The notes under the pieces were generated by a model. That model made no database searches. It saw only the letters and a list, made by a program, of their open reading frames with translations, and was not told the origin of the DNA. A program made the position numbers and the translations under genes. A DNA stretch of 64,000 nt from Citrobacter rodentium NBRC 105723 = DSM 16636 (GTDB lineage Bacteria > Pseudomonadota > Gammaproteobacteria > Enterobacterales > Enterobacteriaceae). The stretch is from NCBI RefSeq assembly GCF_021278985.1, contig NZ_CP082833.1, positions 4,340,001-4,404,000 on the forward strand, read 5' to 3'. Position 1 is the stretch's first letter; every line of letters begins with the position of its first letter. This document shows positions 38,460 through 48,124 of this stretch, piece after piece.

Positions 38460-39581
38460 ATGACATACGATTTACTTATTGCAGGCAGCGGCTCCGTAGG
38501 GGCGGCCGCTGGTTACTACGCCACCCGCGCCGGACTGAAGGTGCTGATGATCGATGCGCATCTGCCGCCGCATCAGCAGGGAAGCCATCATGGCGACACG
38601 CGATTAATCCGTCACGCTTACGGCGAAGGCGAGAAATATGTCCCGCTGGTGCTGCGCGCCCAGACGCTGTGGGATGAACTCTCCGCCGACGCTGAGGAGC
38701 CCGTTTTTGTCCGCTCCGGGGTGATCAATCTGGGTCCCGCTCACTCGGCGTTTCTTGCCAACGTCGCCAGCAGCGCGAAGCAGTGGCAGCTCAACGTCGA
38801 ACAACTGGACGCCGCCGCCATCATGGCGCGCTGGCCGGAAATTCGCGTACCCGATGATTATATCGGCCTGTTTGAAGCCGACTCCGGCTTTTTACGCAGC
38901 GAACTGGCGATCAAAACCTGGATTCGGCTGGCGAAAGAGGGAGGTTGCGCCCAGCTTTTCAACTGCCCGGTAACGGCAATTCATCACGATGAGGATGGCG
39001 GCGTCACGGTTGAGACGGCAGACGGCGAATATCGCGCGAAGAAAGCGCTGGTCAGCGCGGGAACCTGGGTGCAGAAGCTGCTGCCCGACCTGCCTGTCCA
39101 GCCCGTGCGCAAAGTGTTTGCCTGGTATCAGGCGGATGGCCGCTACAGCAGCAAAAACAACTTTCCCGCCTTTACCGGCGAGCTGCTCAACGGCGATCAG
39201 TTCTATGGCTTCCCGGCAGAAAACGACGCGCTGAAGATCGGCAGGCATAACGGCGGTCAGGTCATCCAGCACGAAGAAGAACGCAAGCCCTTCGCCGCGG
39301 TCGCCAGCGATGGCGCCGAAGCGTTCCCGTTCCTGCGCAACGTGCTTCCCGGCATCGGCTGCTGCTTATATGGCGCGACCTGTACCTACGACAATTCGCC
39401 GGATGAAGATTTCATCATCGACACGCTGCCCGGCCACGATAACACGCTGGTGATCACCGGTCTTAGCGGTCACGGCTTTAAATTTGCTTCGGTACTGGGT
39501 GAAATTGCCGCCGATTTCGCGCAAAATAAGCCGTCTGGCTTTGACCTGACCCCCTTCCGGCTGGCCCGTTTTACGGCCTGA
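38460..39581 (+). CDS. solA: SolA, N-methyl-L-tryptophan oxidase
   Basis: Monomeric sarcosine oxidase-type flavoenzyme that demethylates N-methyltryptophan. The 373 residues (372 in E. coli) have the FAD-binding GSGSVGAAAGYYATRAG at the N terminus, GSHHGDTRLIRHAYGEG near the active site, and the flavinylation region GCCLYGATCTYDNSPDED. The physiological role is unclear. It follows bssS, as in E. coli. Confidence 0.95.
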   Translation: MTYDLLIAGSGSVGAAAGYYATRAGLKVLMIDAHLPPHQQGSHHGDTRLIRHAYGEGEKYVPLVLRAQTLWDELSADAEEPVFVRSGVINLGPAHSAFLANVASSAKQWQLNVEQLDAAAIMARWPEIRVPDDYIGLFEADSGFLRSELAIKTWIRLAKEGGCAQLFNCPVTAIHHDEDGGVTVETADGEYRAKKALVSAGTWVQKLLPDLPVQPVRKVFAWYQADGRYSSKNNFPAFTGELLNGDQFYGFPAENDALKIGRHNGGQVIQHEEERKPFAAVASDGAEAFPFLRNVLPGIGCCLYGATCTYDNSPDEDFIIDTLPGHDNTLVITGLSGHGFKFASVLGEIAADFAQNKPSGFDLTPFRLARFTA

Positions 39582-39631
39582 CGGCATAACGGCCTCGCCA
39601 GGAGGCCCTTTTTCTGGTGTGAATAACAATA

Positions 39632-39745
39632 ATGCGTCGTCTGTTTCAGTTCTGGGTAAACAATATTCGCCAGCATTTTATGCTGTACATTTTCTTATGG
39701 TCGCTGCTGGCGATTCTGGACGTTATTTACATCTACTTCTTCTGA
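39632..39745 (+). CDS. yceO: YceO, small membrane protein
   Basis: A 37-residue frame: MRRLFQFWVNNIRQHFMLYI, then a hydrophobic segment ending IYIYFF. It closely resembles what I recall of the C-terminal part of E. coli YceO (46 residues), which has a short N-terminal extension. Here a TGA stands 12 bases before this ATG in frame, so the extension is absent. It has one predicted membrane helix with a basic N terminus. It lies in the solA-cybB gap, where yceO lies in E. coli; the remainder of that gap (39746-40004) is AT-rich and shows no gene. Confidence 0.72.
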   Translation: MRRLFQFWVNNIRQHFMLYIFLWSLLAILDVIYIYFF

Positions 39746-40004
39746 CCGTCGCCCTGACAAATATTGACAAAAACTGAATTTATCGCCAGTTTCGTTGGGA
39801 TATTTTGAACGACACCGCTTTCCTGCATACGTTGCCCTTTCTCACCTGAGCGTGAGACTTAACGAATCCTTTGAAGTAATTTTATTAATTAACGCTAAAT
39901 TTTTGAATAAAAATAAAAAAAGCGAAGCTACGTTATTTTTTAGTTGCATTAATGTCATTTACGCGCCATTTTCATTCCATCCCGAAATATCATCTGGTGT
40001 GTTT

Positions 40005-40577
40005 ATGCAGTTTTCAAATACTCCGCAACGCTATGGTTTTTTCTCTATTGCCCTGCACTGGCTGACCGCCCTTGTGGTTTACGGCATGTTCGGCCTGGGT
40101 CTGTGGATGGTGTCACTCAGCTATTACGATGGCTGGTATCATCAGGGGCCGGAGATCCACAAAAGCATTGGTATTCTGCTGATGATGGGGCTGGTGATAC
40201 GCATCGTCTGGCGTTTCCTGTCGCCACCGCCCGGTCCGCTGCAAAGCTACTCCCCGCTCATCCGCACTGGCGCCTCGCTGGCGCACATGGCCTTGTATCT
40301 GCTGCTGTTCGCCATTGTCATCAGCGGATACCTGATCTCGACGGCTGACGGCAAGCCGATCAGCGTATTTGGCTGGTTCGACGTACCGGCGACCTTCGCC
40401 GACGCCGGCGCGCAGGCCGACCTCGCCGGAAGCGTACATCTGTGGCTGGCCTGGACGGTGGTGATTCTCTCTGTTCTGCATGGCCTGATGGCCTTCAAAC
40501 ACCACTTTATCGATAAAGACGACACCCTCAAGCGTATGCTGGGTAAATCGTCATCTGACTATGGAGCTGAAAAATGA
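40005..40577 (+). CDS. cybB: CybB (YceJ), cytochrome b561
   Basis: Inner-membrane di-haem cytochrome b561 family protein. The start MQFSNTPQRYGFFS at 40005 gives 190 residues. Four membrane helices carry His residues in ALHWLTAL, EIHKSIGIL and the C-terminal VHLWLAW and LHGLMAFKHHF. A much longer in-frame start (39795) gives a non-conserved leader and is rejected. It overlaps yceI by 4 bases, so the two are co-translated. Confidence 0.93.
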   Translation: MQFSNTPQRYGFFSIALHWLTALVVYGMFGLGLWMVSLSYYDGWYHQGPEIHKSIGILLMMGLVIRIVWRFLSPPPGPLQSYSPLIRTGASLAHMALYLLLFAIVISGYLISTADGKPISVFGWFDVPATFADAGAQADLAGSVHLWLAWTVVILSVLHGLMAFKHHFIDKDDTLKRMLGKSSSDYGAEK

Positions 40578-41149
40578 AAAAAAGCCTGCTGGGTTTAACC
40601 TTCGCCTCACTGCTGTTCACCACCGGTTCCGCGCTGGCGGCGGACTATAAAATCGACAAAGAAGGCCAACACGCCTTTATTAATTTCCGTATTCAGCATC
40701 TGGGCTACAGCTGGCTGTACGGCACGTTTAAAGATTTCGACGGCACTTTTACCTTTGACGAAAAGAACCCTGCCGCCGATAAGGTGAACGTCACCATTAA
40801 CACGAACAGCGTTGACACCAACCACGCCGAGCGCGACAAGCACCTGCGCAGCGCTGATTTCCTCAACGTGGCGAAATTCCCGCAGGCCACCTTCACCTCC
40901 ACCAGCGTGAAGAAAGATGGCGATGAACTGGATATTACCGGTAATCTGACCTTAAACGGGGTGACCAAACCGGTTACCCTGGAAGCGAAAATGATCGGTC
41001 AGGGTGACGATCCGTGGGGCAGCAAGCGCGCAGGCTTTGAAGCGGAAGGCAAAATTAAGCTGAAGGACTTCAATATCACCAAGGATCTGGGACCGGTGTC
41101 GCAGGAAGTGGATCTGATCATCTCGGTTGAAGGCGTTCAGCAGAAATAA
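40574..41149 (+). CDS. yceI: YceI, periplasmic lipocalin-like isoprenoid-binding protein
   Basis: YceI family protein of 191 residues with a cleavable signal peptide (MKKSLLGLTFASLLFTTGSALA, mature from about residue 23). It is a beta-barrel of the polyisoprenoid-binding type; in E. coli it is induced by osmotic and alkaline stress. Conserved stretches are FRIQHLGYSWLYG and HAERDKHLRSADFLN. It is coupled to cybB. Confidence 0.95.
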   Translation: MKKSLLGLTFASLLFTTGSALAADYKIDKEGQHAFINFRIQHLGYSWLYGTFKDFDGTFTFDEKNPAADKVNVTINTNSVDTNHAERDKHLRSADFLNVAKFPQATFTSTSVKKDGDELDITGNLTLNGVTKPVTLEAKMIGQGDDPWGSKRAGFEAEGKIKLKDFNITKDLGPVSQEVDLIISVEGVQQK

Positions 41150-41156
41150 CGTCGCG

Positions 41157-41228
41157 AATGCCCGGTGGCGCTGACGCTTACCGGGCCTACCGACTGGTAT
41201 GGATTACCGGGCCGGATAACGCCATCCG
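41157..41228 (+). repeat. REP pair between yceI and trhO
   Basis: A REP-like repeat (TGCCCGGTGGCGCTGACGCT, continuing TACCGGGCCTAC) and an inverse partial copy (CCGGGCCGGATAACGCCATC) form a BIME at the convergent yceI/trhO ends. It also contains a GCCTAC core like the IS621-type targets. Confidence 0.75.
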
Positions 41229-41235
41229 GCACAGG

Positions 41236-42288
41236 TTACTCAGCAGGATCGGGGATACCGAGCACGGTATTCAGTCGCCCGCGCGATTTATTAAAAATCT
41301 TGTTGCCGTTCTCACGCCCCGCGCGACGGCGGCGCTGCTCCTCTTCCGGCAGCTCAAGCTCTTCGCAGCACAGCTCGCTACAGCATCCTGTAAACTTCTC
41401 CGCACAGGCCGGACACTGAATAAACAGCAGATGACAGCCGTCGTTTTTGCAGTTGGTGTGGCTGTCGCACGGCGCGCCGCACTGGTGACAGTGGGCGATC
41501 ACCTCTTCGGAAATACGCTCGCCCATCCGCTCATCAAAAACAAAGTTCTTACCGATAAAGCGTACCGGTAGCCCCTGCTCGCGCGCCCTGCGCGCATATT
41601 CGATGATGCCGCCTTCAATGTGCCACACCTTGTTAAAGCCGTTATGTTTCATCCAGGCGCTGGCTTTTTCACAACGAATGCCGCCGGTGCAGTACATCAC
41701 AATTTTTTTGTCTTTATGTTCCTGCATCATTTCGATCGCTTTCGGCAACTGCTCGCGGAAGGTATCAGCCGGAATTTCCAGCGCGTTCTCGAAATGGCCC
41801 ACTTCATATTCATAGTGGTTACGCATATCGATAAACACCGCATCGGGATCGTCAAGCATCGCGTTGACTTCCGCGGCCTGCAGGTAATCGCCGACGTTGC
41901 TGGCGTCAAAGCGCGGATCGTCAATGCCGTCCGCGACGATGCGATCGCGCACCTTCATGCGCAAGACCCAGAACGATTTCCCGTCGTCATCCAGCGCGAT
42001 GTTCAGCCGCAGCCCGTCCAGCGCCGGGTCGAAGGCGTAAAGCTGCTGACGGAAATTGTCGAGCTGGCTTTGCGGCACGCTGATCTGGGCGTTAATGCCC
42101 TCCTGCGCCAGGTAGACGCGACCAAAGACGTTCAGCGCGCTGAACCGCTGATACAGCGCGTCGCGCGCGGCCTGCGGATTAGCGATAGTAAAATATTTAT
42201 AGAATGAGATCGTCGTGCGCGGCTCTGTTTCAGCCAGCATCCGGGCTTTCAGGAGGTCATTCGAGATGCGGTTGTGTAACACTGGCAT
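41236..42288 (-). CDS. trhO: TrhO (YceA), tRNA uridine hydroxylase (rhodanese family)
   Basis: Oxygen-dependent hydroxylase making 5-hydroxyuridine at tRNA position 34. The start MPVLHNRISNDLLK at 42288 gives 350 residues, as in E. coli. An N-terminal acylphosphatase-like region is followed by a rhodanese domain with the active Cys in MYCTGGIRCEKA, then a cysteine-rich C terminus (CHQCGAPCDSHTNC; CPACAEKF). The in-frame start at 42336 adds non-conserved residues. Confidence 0.95.
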   Translation of the reverse strand: MPVLHNRISNDLLKARMLAETEPRTTISFYKYFTIANPQAARDALYQRFSALNVFGRVYLAQEGINAQISVPQSQLDNFRQQLYAFDPALDGLRLNIALDDDGKSFWVLRMKVRDRIVADGIDDPRFDASNVGDYLQAAEVNAMLDDPDAVFIDMRNHYEYEVGHFENALEIPADTFREQLPKAIEMMQEHKDKKIVMYCTGGIRCEKASAWMKHNGFNKVWHIEGGIIEYARRAREQGLPVRFIGKNFVFDERMGERISEEVIAHCHQCGAPCDSHTNCKNDGCHLLFIQCPACAEKFTGCCSELCCEELELPEEEQRRRRAGRENGNKIFNKSRGRLNTVLGIPDPAE

Positions 42289-42513
42289 GGTGTACGGTTC
42301 CTGCAATAAGTGAAAAGCAAAATCGGGCGGCATCATATAGCAATTGATGCCAATTTACATCCACACATTTTGCGCTACATTTCCTTCTTCATTCTAAAAA
42401 TTTAACAACATTTGTCGGAATTATCGCCATATCCGCCGCGCGGATTTTTGCTGCAGGCAAAAAAATGCCACAATACAGATAATTGCCCGTTTTTGGTTCA
42501 TAACAGGAAAGAG

Positions 42514-43434
42514 ATGACGAATTTACCTAAGTTCTCCGCAGCACTACTGCATCCACGGTACTGGTTAACCTGGCTCGGTATTGGCGCACTTTGGTTGGTC
42601 GTGCAACTGCCCTATCCCCTCATCTATCGCTTAGGCCATCTGCTGGGACATCTGGCGCTTCGTCTGATGAAGCAACGCGCGAAAGTTGCCCGGCGCAATC
42701 TCGAACTGTGCTTCCCGGATATGAGCGAGCAGGAGCGACAGGCGCTGGTAGTCAAAAACTTTGAATCGGTCGGCATGGGCTTGATGGAAACCGGCATGGC
42801 CTGGTTCTGGCCCGACCGGCGGATTTCGCGCTGGACCGAAGTAATCGGTATGGAGCATATCCGCGACGTTCAGGCGCAGCAGCGCGGCATTTTGCTGGTA
42901 GGGCTACACTTCCTGACGCTGGAGCTGGGGGCGCGTCAGTTCGGCCTGCAGGAACCGGGGATCGGGGTGTACCGGCCAAACGATAACCCCCTGCTCGACT
43001 GGCTACAGACCTGGGGACGAATGCGCTCTAATAAATCGATGCTCGATCGCAAAGACCTGAAAGGTATGATCAAGGCGCTGAAGAAAGGCGAAGTGGTCTG
43101 GTATGCGCCGGATCATGACTATGGCCCGCGCGCCAGCGTGTTCGTGCCGCTGTTCGCCGTCGAACAGGCCGCCACGACCTCCGGCACCTGGATGCTCTCA
43201 AAGATGTCCAACGCCTGTCTGGTACCTTTCGTGCCGCGGCGTAAACCCGACGGCACAGGCTACCAGTTAATCATGTTGCCGCCGGAGTGCTCACCGCCGC
43301 TGGAAAATGCGGAAATCACGGCGGCCTGGATGAACAAGATTGTCGAGAAGTGCATCATGATGGCGCCGGAGCAGTATATGTGGCTGCATCGCCGCTTCAA
43401 GACACGTCCTGAAGGCGTTCCTTCCCGCTACTGA
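42514..43434 (+). CDS. lpxL: LpxL (HtrB), Kdo2-lipid IVA lauroyltransferase
   Basis: Adds laurate to Kdo2-lipid IVA in lipid A maturation at the inner membrane. The start MTNLPKFSAALLHPRYW at 42514 (after AGGAAAGAG) gives 306 residues, the E. coli length. There is one N-terminal membrane helix and the HX4E acyltransferase motif in GLHFLTLELG. It is divergent from trhO. Confidence 0.96.
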   Translation: MTNLPKFSAALLHPRYWLTWLGIGALWLVVQLPYPLIYRLGHLLGHLALRLMKQRAKVARRNLELCFPDMSEQERQALVVKNFESVGMGLMETGMAWFWPDRRISRWTEVIGMEHIRDVQAQQRGILLVGLHFLTLELGARQFGLQEPGIGVYRPNDNPLLDWLQTWGRMRSNKSMLDRKDLKGMIKALKKGEVVWYAPDHDYGPRASVFVPLFAVEQAATTSGTWMLSKMSNACLVPFVPRRKPDGTGYQLIMLPPECSPPLENAEITAAWMNKIVEKCIMMAPEQYMWLHRRFKTRPEGVPSRY

Positions 43435-43589
43435 CGCTTCCCTTCGCAGCCCCTGGCGGGCTGCTTTATCCCTGTTTTAGCTTTAAAAGCGACCCACATT
43501 GCAGGCTTTCCGACTGCGGCGCATAATTAATGTGCTTAATTTATATTATTTTTTTCCTGCGCAGACAGCGCATCATACTGCGGAGCGCC

Positions 43590-44810
43590 ATGTCAACCTC
43601 TGAGATACCCATAAACTGGAAACGTAATCTTACCGTCGCCTGGCTCGGCTGTTTCTTAACCGGCGCCGCTTTCAGCCTGGTGATGCCCTTCCTGCCGCTT
43701 TACGTCGAGCAGCTTGGCGTAACGGGCCACAGTGCGCTGAACATGTGGTCTGGCCTGGTGTTCAGCATCACGTTTTTATTCTCCGCTATCGCCTCGCCGT
43801 TCTGGGGCGGGCTTGCCGACCGCAAGGGCAGAAAAATTATGCTGCTGCGTTCCGCGCTGGGCATGGCGATTGTAATGGTGCTGATGGGCGTCGCGCAGAA
43901 TATCTGGCAACTGCTGGTGCTGCGCGCGCTGCTCGGCTTGCTCGGCGGCTTTATCCCTAACGCCAACGCCCTGATTGCCACCCAGGTACCGCGCAACAAA
44001 AGCGGCTGGGCGCTGGGCACGCTCTCCACCGGCGGCGTCAGCGGCGCGCTGCTTGGCCCGCTGGCGGGCGGACTGCTCGCCGACCAGTACGGCCTGCGCC
44101 CGGTATTTTTTATCACCGCCAGCGTGCTGCTGATCTGTTTTTTACTGACGCTGTTTTTTATTCGCGAGAATTTTAAGCCGGTCAGTAAAAAAGAGATGTT
44201 ACACGTGCGGGAAGTGGTCGCCTCGCTAAAAAATCCAAAGCTGGTACTGAGCCTGTTTGTCACCACGCTGATTATTCAGGTCGCCACGGGCTCTATCGCA
44301 CCCATCCTGACGCTGTACGTCCGCGAACTGGCCGGTAACGTCAGCAATATCGCCTTTATCAGCGGCATGATCGCCTCAGTTCCCGGCGTTGCGGCGCTGC
44401 TCAGCGCGCCGCGGCTGGGGAAGCTTGGGGATCGGATCGGCCCGGAAAAAATATTGATCGTCGCGCTGATCGTTTCTGTTCTGCTGCTGATCCCGATGTC
44501 TTTCGTCCAGACGCCGTGGCAGCTGGCGGTTCTGCGCTTTTTACTGGGCGCGGCGGACGGCGCGCTGCTTCCCGCGGTACAAACGCTGCTGGTTTATAAC
44601 TCCACCAGCCAGATCGCCGGGCGTATTTTCAGCTATAACCAGTCGTTTCGCGATATCGGCAACGTAACGGGGCCGCTGATGGGGGCGGCAATCTCCGCGA
44701 ACTACGGCTTCCGCGCCGTCTTTCTGGTTACCGCCGGCGTGGTGCTGTTCAACGCGTTTTACTCATGGAACAGCCTGCGTCGGCGCGTCGCGTCGCGCGC
44801 TAGCGGATGA
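43590..44810 (+). CDS. mdtG: MdtG, MFS multidrug efflux protein
   Basis: Twelve-helix MFS transporter (DHA1 type) linked in E. coli to fosfomycin and deoxycholate tolerance. The start at 43590 (MSTSEIPINWKRN) gives 406 residues against 408 in E. coli. Motif A appears as WGGLADRKGRKIML and its repeat as GKLGDRIGPEKI. Unlike mdtH, this frame is intact. The N-terminal few residues differ from E. coli. Confidence 0.95.
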   Translation: MSTSEIPINWKRNLTVAWLGCFLTGAAFSLVMPFLPLYVEQLGVTGHSALNMWSGLVFSITFLFSAIASPFWGGLADRKGRKIMLLRSALGMAIVMVLMGVAQNIWQLLVLRALLGLLGGFIPNANALIATQVPRNKSGWALGTLSTGGVSGALLGPLAGGLLADQYGLRPVFFITASVLLICFLLTLFFIRENFKPVSKKEMLHVREVVASLKNPKLVLSLFVTTLIIQVATGSIAPILTLYVRELAGNVSNIAFISGMIASVPGVAALLSAPRLGKLGDRIGPEKILIVALIVSVLLLIPMSFVQTPWQLAVLRFLLGAADGALLPAVQTLLVYNSTSQIAGRIFSYNQSFRDIGNVTGPLMGAAISANYGFRAVFLVTAGVVLFNAFYSWNSLRRRVASRASG

Positions 44811-44891
44811 TTTTTCAGTATTCATACTTGCAAAACCGGAGAATCAGCTATTCTTTCCCTGAATAACTCATCAAATCAAAGGGAGACTCTG

Positions 44892-45266
44892 ATGACTATG
44901 TACGCAACGCTGGAAGAAGCCATTGACGCAGCCCGTGAAGAATTTCTGGCGGACAATCCTGAGGTCGATCAGGATGAAGCCAATGTACAACAGTTTAACG
45001 TGCAAAAGTATGTGATGCAGGATGGCGACATCATGTGGCAGGTGGAATTCTTCGCCGACGAAGGGGAAGAAGGCGAATGCCTGCCGCTGCTAAGCGGTGA
45101 AGCCGCGCAAAGCATTTTTGACGGCGATTATGATGAGATAGAGATCCGCCAGGAGTGGCAGGAAGAAAATACGCTGCATGAGTGGGATGAAGGTGAATTT
45201 CAGCTTGAGCCTCCGCTGGACACCGAAGAAGGACAGACCGCTGCTGATGAGTGGGATGAGCGCTAA
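44892..45266 (+). CDS. msyB: MsyB, acidic multicopy suppressor of secY
   Basis: Very acidic 124-residue cytoplasmic protein (many Asp and Glu; ends TAADEWDER) matching E. coli MsyB in length and sequence. It was named for suppressing secY and secA defects in multicopy; its normal role is unclear. It ends one base before the stop of convergent yceK. Confidence 0.95.
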   Translation: MTMYATLEEAIDAAREEFLADNPEVDQDEANVQQFNVQKYVMQDGDIMWQVEFFADEGEEGECLPLLSGEAAQSIFDGDYDEIEIRQEWQEENTLHEWDEGEFQLEPPLDTEEGQTAADEWDER

Positions 45267-45494
45267 TTACTCATAGGGGCCGTGGTGGAGATCAATCGGC
45301 AACAGCAGCGTATCAAACACCAGGGAGAACGGCAGATCGAGAATGGTGAGATAGCGCCATGCGGAATCCCGTACATCCCACTGCACTCCCGGATAGTACT
45401 GATTACCGTGCCCCTGTCCGGGAACGGTGCGACTGATAATGCTGCCGCAGCCGCTTAACAAGATGACCATCATAGCCGCTGCGATAATGCGCAT
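45267..45494 (-). CDS. yceK: YceK, outer-membrane lipoprotein
   Basis: A 75-residue lipoprotein with the lipobox LLSGC (Cys near 17) and the DUF1375 segment HGNQYYPGVQWDVRDSAWR. Matches E. coli YceK. Function unknown. It is convergent with msyB and followed on the other side by the opgH terminator. Confidence 0.94.
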   Translation of the reverse strand: MRIIAAAMMVILLSGCGSIISRTVPGQGHGNQYYPGVQWDVRDSAWRYLTILDLPFSLVFDTLLLPIDLHHGPYE

Positions 45495-45520
45495 ACATTA
45501 CTCCCCTGGTTCTCTTCGTG

Positions 45521-45548
45521 TAAAAAAATACCGGCGCAAGCCGGTATT
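45521..45548 (-). terminator. opgH terminator
   Basis: Stem AATACCGGC / GCCGGTATT with GCAA loop; on the minus strand a T-rich run follows. It ends the opgGH transcript, about 50 bp after the opgH stop, just before the yceK promoter. Confidence 0.83.
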
Positions 45549-45558
45549 AAGCTTTATT

Positions 45559-45591
45559 GATGCCGGATACGGGTAGCGCATCCGGCATCAC
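45559..45591. repeat. REP-like palindrome after opgH
   Basis: GATGCCGGAT / ATCCGGCATC inverted repeat, a REP-type hairpin adjoining the opgH stop codon. Confidence 0.7.
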
Positions 45592-45595
45592 CGTC

Positions 45596-48124
45596 TTACG
45601 GTTTACGCAACGCCTGCGGGTTCAGCGTAATGTCCTGATAGTAATTCACCCAGGAAGAATAGCGCTCAGGTGAATGCCATACGCGATAGTGCAGTCGCGC
45701 CATCGTAACCGGATCGCTCAGCAGAACCAGACGGCGGTCGCGATTGAGTTTCTCCGGCGTTTCGTTCAGCGCCTGTTCGACGTGACGATCGCGGGCAATT
45801 TCCAGCACCTGGCTTGCCCGGTGACGCGCGGTGGCCATTGCGGTAGCCAGCGCGTTAAACGACGGGTTAAACACCGCATGCATAAAGCCATCCGCGAGGC
45901 TGCGGCTGCGGTTCAGCGCCAGATACCTGTCGGTATCCACCAGCACCTGCGGCGGAGAGTACTCTTCCGGGATCAGGAACAGCTTCCAGCGTTTCGTGCG
46001 CAGTCCGACCGTCGAGCGGCTGGAGATCACCGACACGAACGGCGACAGGATCAGCGAAAATACGATCGGCGCCAGCCAGAACAGGAAGCGCAGATCCAGC
46101 CACGCCATGCCAACCGCCCACACCAGGCCGAGCAGCAGCTGCGAACCGTGACGCATAAACGCTTCGCCCCACGGGGTGGAGTCATCGTCGCGCTGCGGCG
46201 AATTCCACACCACTTCCCAGCCGAGGAAGGCGCTGACGACAAACACGGTATGGAACAGCATACGCACCGGCGCCAGCAGCACGGAGAACAGCACCTCCAG
46301 CAGCAGCGACAGCGTGACGCGAATAAACCCGCCGTACTCTTTCGTGCCTTTACACCAGATAAGCAAAATGCTCAGCAGCTTCGGCAGGAACAGCAGCACC
46401 ATCGTCGAAGCGAACAGGGCAATCGCCAGTTCAGGACGCCACTGCGGCCACACCGGAAACAGCTGGCGCGGTTGCAGGAAGTATTGCGGCTCGGTCAGCG
46501 CGTGAACCACCTGAAGCGCGGTGGACAGCGCAAGGAACATAAACCACAGCGGCGCGGAGAGATACGACATCACCCCGGTGAGGAACACGGCGCGGTGAAC
46601 CGGGTGCATCCCTTTGACCAGGAACAGACGGAAGTTCATCAGGTTGCCGTGGCACCAGCGGCGGTCACGCTTCAGTTCATCGAGCAGGTTCGGCGGCAGC
46701 TCTTCATAAGAGCCCGGCAGATCGTAGGCGATCCACACGCCCCACCCTGCGCGACGCATCAGCGCGGCTTCCACAAAGTCGTGGGAAAGAATCGACCCCG
46801 CAAACGAGCCTTCGCCCGGCAGCGGCGCCAGCGCGCAGTGCTCAATGAACGGCTTAACGCGGATAATGGCGTTATGGCCCCAGTAGTGCGACTCACCCAG
46901 CTGCCAGAAGTGCAGCCCGGCGGTAAACAGCGGCCCGTAAACGCGGGTGGCGAACTGCTGGCAGCGGGCGTACAGGGTGTCCATCCCGGATGCCTTCGGC
47001 GACGACTGGATAATACCGGCGTTCGGGTTCGCTTCCATCAGGCGCACCAGGCCGCTCAGGCACTCGCCGGTCATAACCGAGTCGGCGTCCAGCACCACCA
47101 TGTAGCTGTACTGGCTGCCCCAGCGGCGGCAGAAGTCGTCGATGTTGCCGCTTTTGCGCTTCACGCGGCGGCGGCGGCGGCGGTAGAAGATCTGTCCTTC
47201 GCCCTGCACTTCGGCAATCAGCTCCATCCACGCCTTCTGCTCGGCTACGCAGATATCGGGATTGTAGCTGTCGCTGAGAATATAGACGTCGAAATGCGCC
47301 GCGTTGCCGGTCGCCTTCACGGATTCCCAGGTCGCGCGCAGCCCGGCGAAAACGCGGTCCACGTCTTCATTACAGATAGGCATGATCAGCGCGGTACGGT
47401 GTTCCGGATTCAGCGCTTCGTCGCCGACCGTTGACGCGGAGATACTGTACTTATCGCGACCAATCAGCAATTGCAGAAAGCCCATCAGCGCGGTCCAGAA
47501 ACCTGCGGATACCCAGCAGAACAGCACCGCAAACAGGATCAGGATGCCGGTTTGCAGCACATAGGGCAGCAGCTGCATAAAAGAGACCCACAGGTCCTGC
47601 CCCACCATATCGACCGGATTGATCAGCGCCCAGCCCTGGTACGGAAGAATGGTCTTCATATACCAGGTGGCGACGACGGTCTGCGCCAGGGTTAACAGCA
47701 GCAAAATATAGCGCCGAATCGTACCGACGGTACGCCATTTTTGCTCGCTGGCCTGCTCCTCTTTCGTCAGACGGGAGAGGTAGCGCGGCGTCACATCGCG
47801 ACCGCGCAGGCGATCCCAGAAACGCCCCACCGGGTTGGTGCGCCACGGGTCCGGGAACATTGAGGAACGTTTCGCCTTCGGCATCGCCTGAAGCTGGTCG
47901 CGTCCCTCGTCATCCTTACTCAGTTGCCCTTCCGCCAGTGAATCCGGCCAGGCTTGTTGCAGGCGCGCTTTGACCGATCCCTGCGGTGAATCGTCTTCTC
48001 GCGAGTAACGGCGATGTCCGGCATCCAGCGCCTCATGCACCGCGCGGATATCCGTTTTCGGCAATGCCGCTTTCTCAATATCGGAAAGCGGCATTGCGTC
48101 AATATACTCAGTTGTCTTATTCAT
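45596..48124 (-). CDS. opgH: OpgH (MdoH), osmoregulated periplasmic glucan glucosyltransferase
   Basis: Inner-membrane family-2 glucosyltransferase that builds the beta-1,2-glucan backbone from UDP-glucose; in E. coli it also links glucose status to FtsZ. The start MNKTTEYIDAMPLS at 48124 gives 842 residues (847 in E. coli; the C-terminal tail is five shorter). Catalytic-region motifs are MPICNEDVDRV, VVLDADSVMTG and RDRRW, with about eight membrane segments. It overlaps the opgG end by 8 bases, so coupling is likely. Confidence 0.96.
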   Translation of the reverse strand: MNKTTEYIDAMPLSDIEKAALPKTDIRAVHEALDAGHRRYSREDDSPQGSVKARLQQAWPDSLAEGQLSKDDEGRDQLQAMPKAKRSSMFPDPWRTNPVGRFWDRLRGRDVTPRYLSRLTKEEQASEQKWRTVGTIRRYILLLLTLAQTVVATWYMKTILPYQGWALINPVDMVGQDLWVSFMQLLPYVLQTGILILFAVLFCWVSAGFWTALMGFLQLLIGRDKYSISASTVGDEALNPEHRTALIMPICNEDVDRVFAGLRATWESVKATGNAAHFDVYILSDSYNPDICVAEQKAWMELIAEVQGEGQIFYRRRRRRVKRKSGNIDDFCRRWGSQYSYMVVLDADSVMTGECLSGLVRLMEANPNAGIIQSSPKASGMDTLYARCQQFATRVYGPLFTAGLHFWQLGESHYWGHNAIIRVKPFIEHCALAPLPGEGSFAGSILSHDFVEAALMRRAGWGVWIAYDLPGSYEELPPNLLDELKRDRRWCHGNLMNFRLFLVKGMHPVHRAVFLTGVMSYLSAPLWFMFLALSTALQVVHALTEPQYFLQPRQLFPVWPQWRPELAIALFASTMVLLFLPKLLSILLIWCKGTKEYGGFIRVTLSLLLEVLFSVLLAPVRMLFHTVFVVSAFLGWEVVWNSPQRDDDSTPWGEAFMRHGSQLLLGLVWAVGMAWLDLRFLFWLAPIVFSLILSPFVSVISSRSTVGLRTKRWKLFLIPEEYSPPQVLVDTDRYLALNRSRSLADGFMHAVFNPSFNALATAMATARHRASQVLEIARDRHVEQALNETPEKLNRDRRLVLLSDPVTMARLHYRVWHSPERYSSWVNYYQDITLNPQALRKP

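Noticed and set aside
45674..47434. A 586-residue open frame antisense to opgH
   Set aside because: Antisense shadow of a conserved gene; composition rich in Arg, Gln and His, no domain seen.
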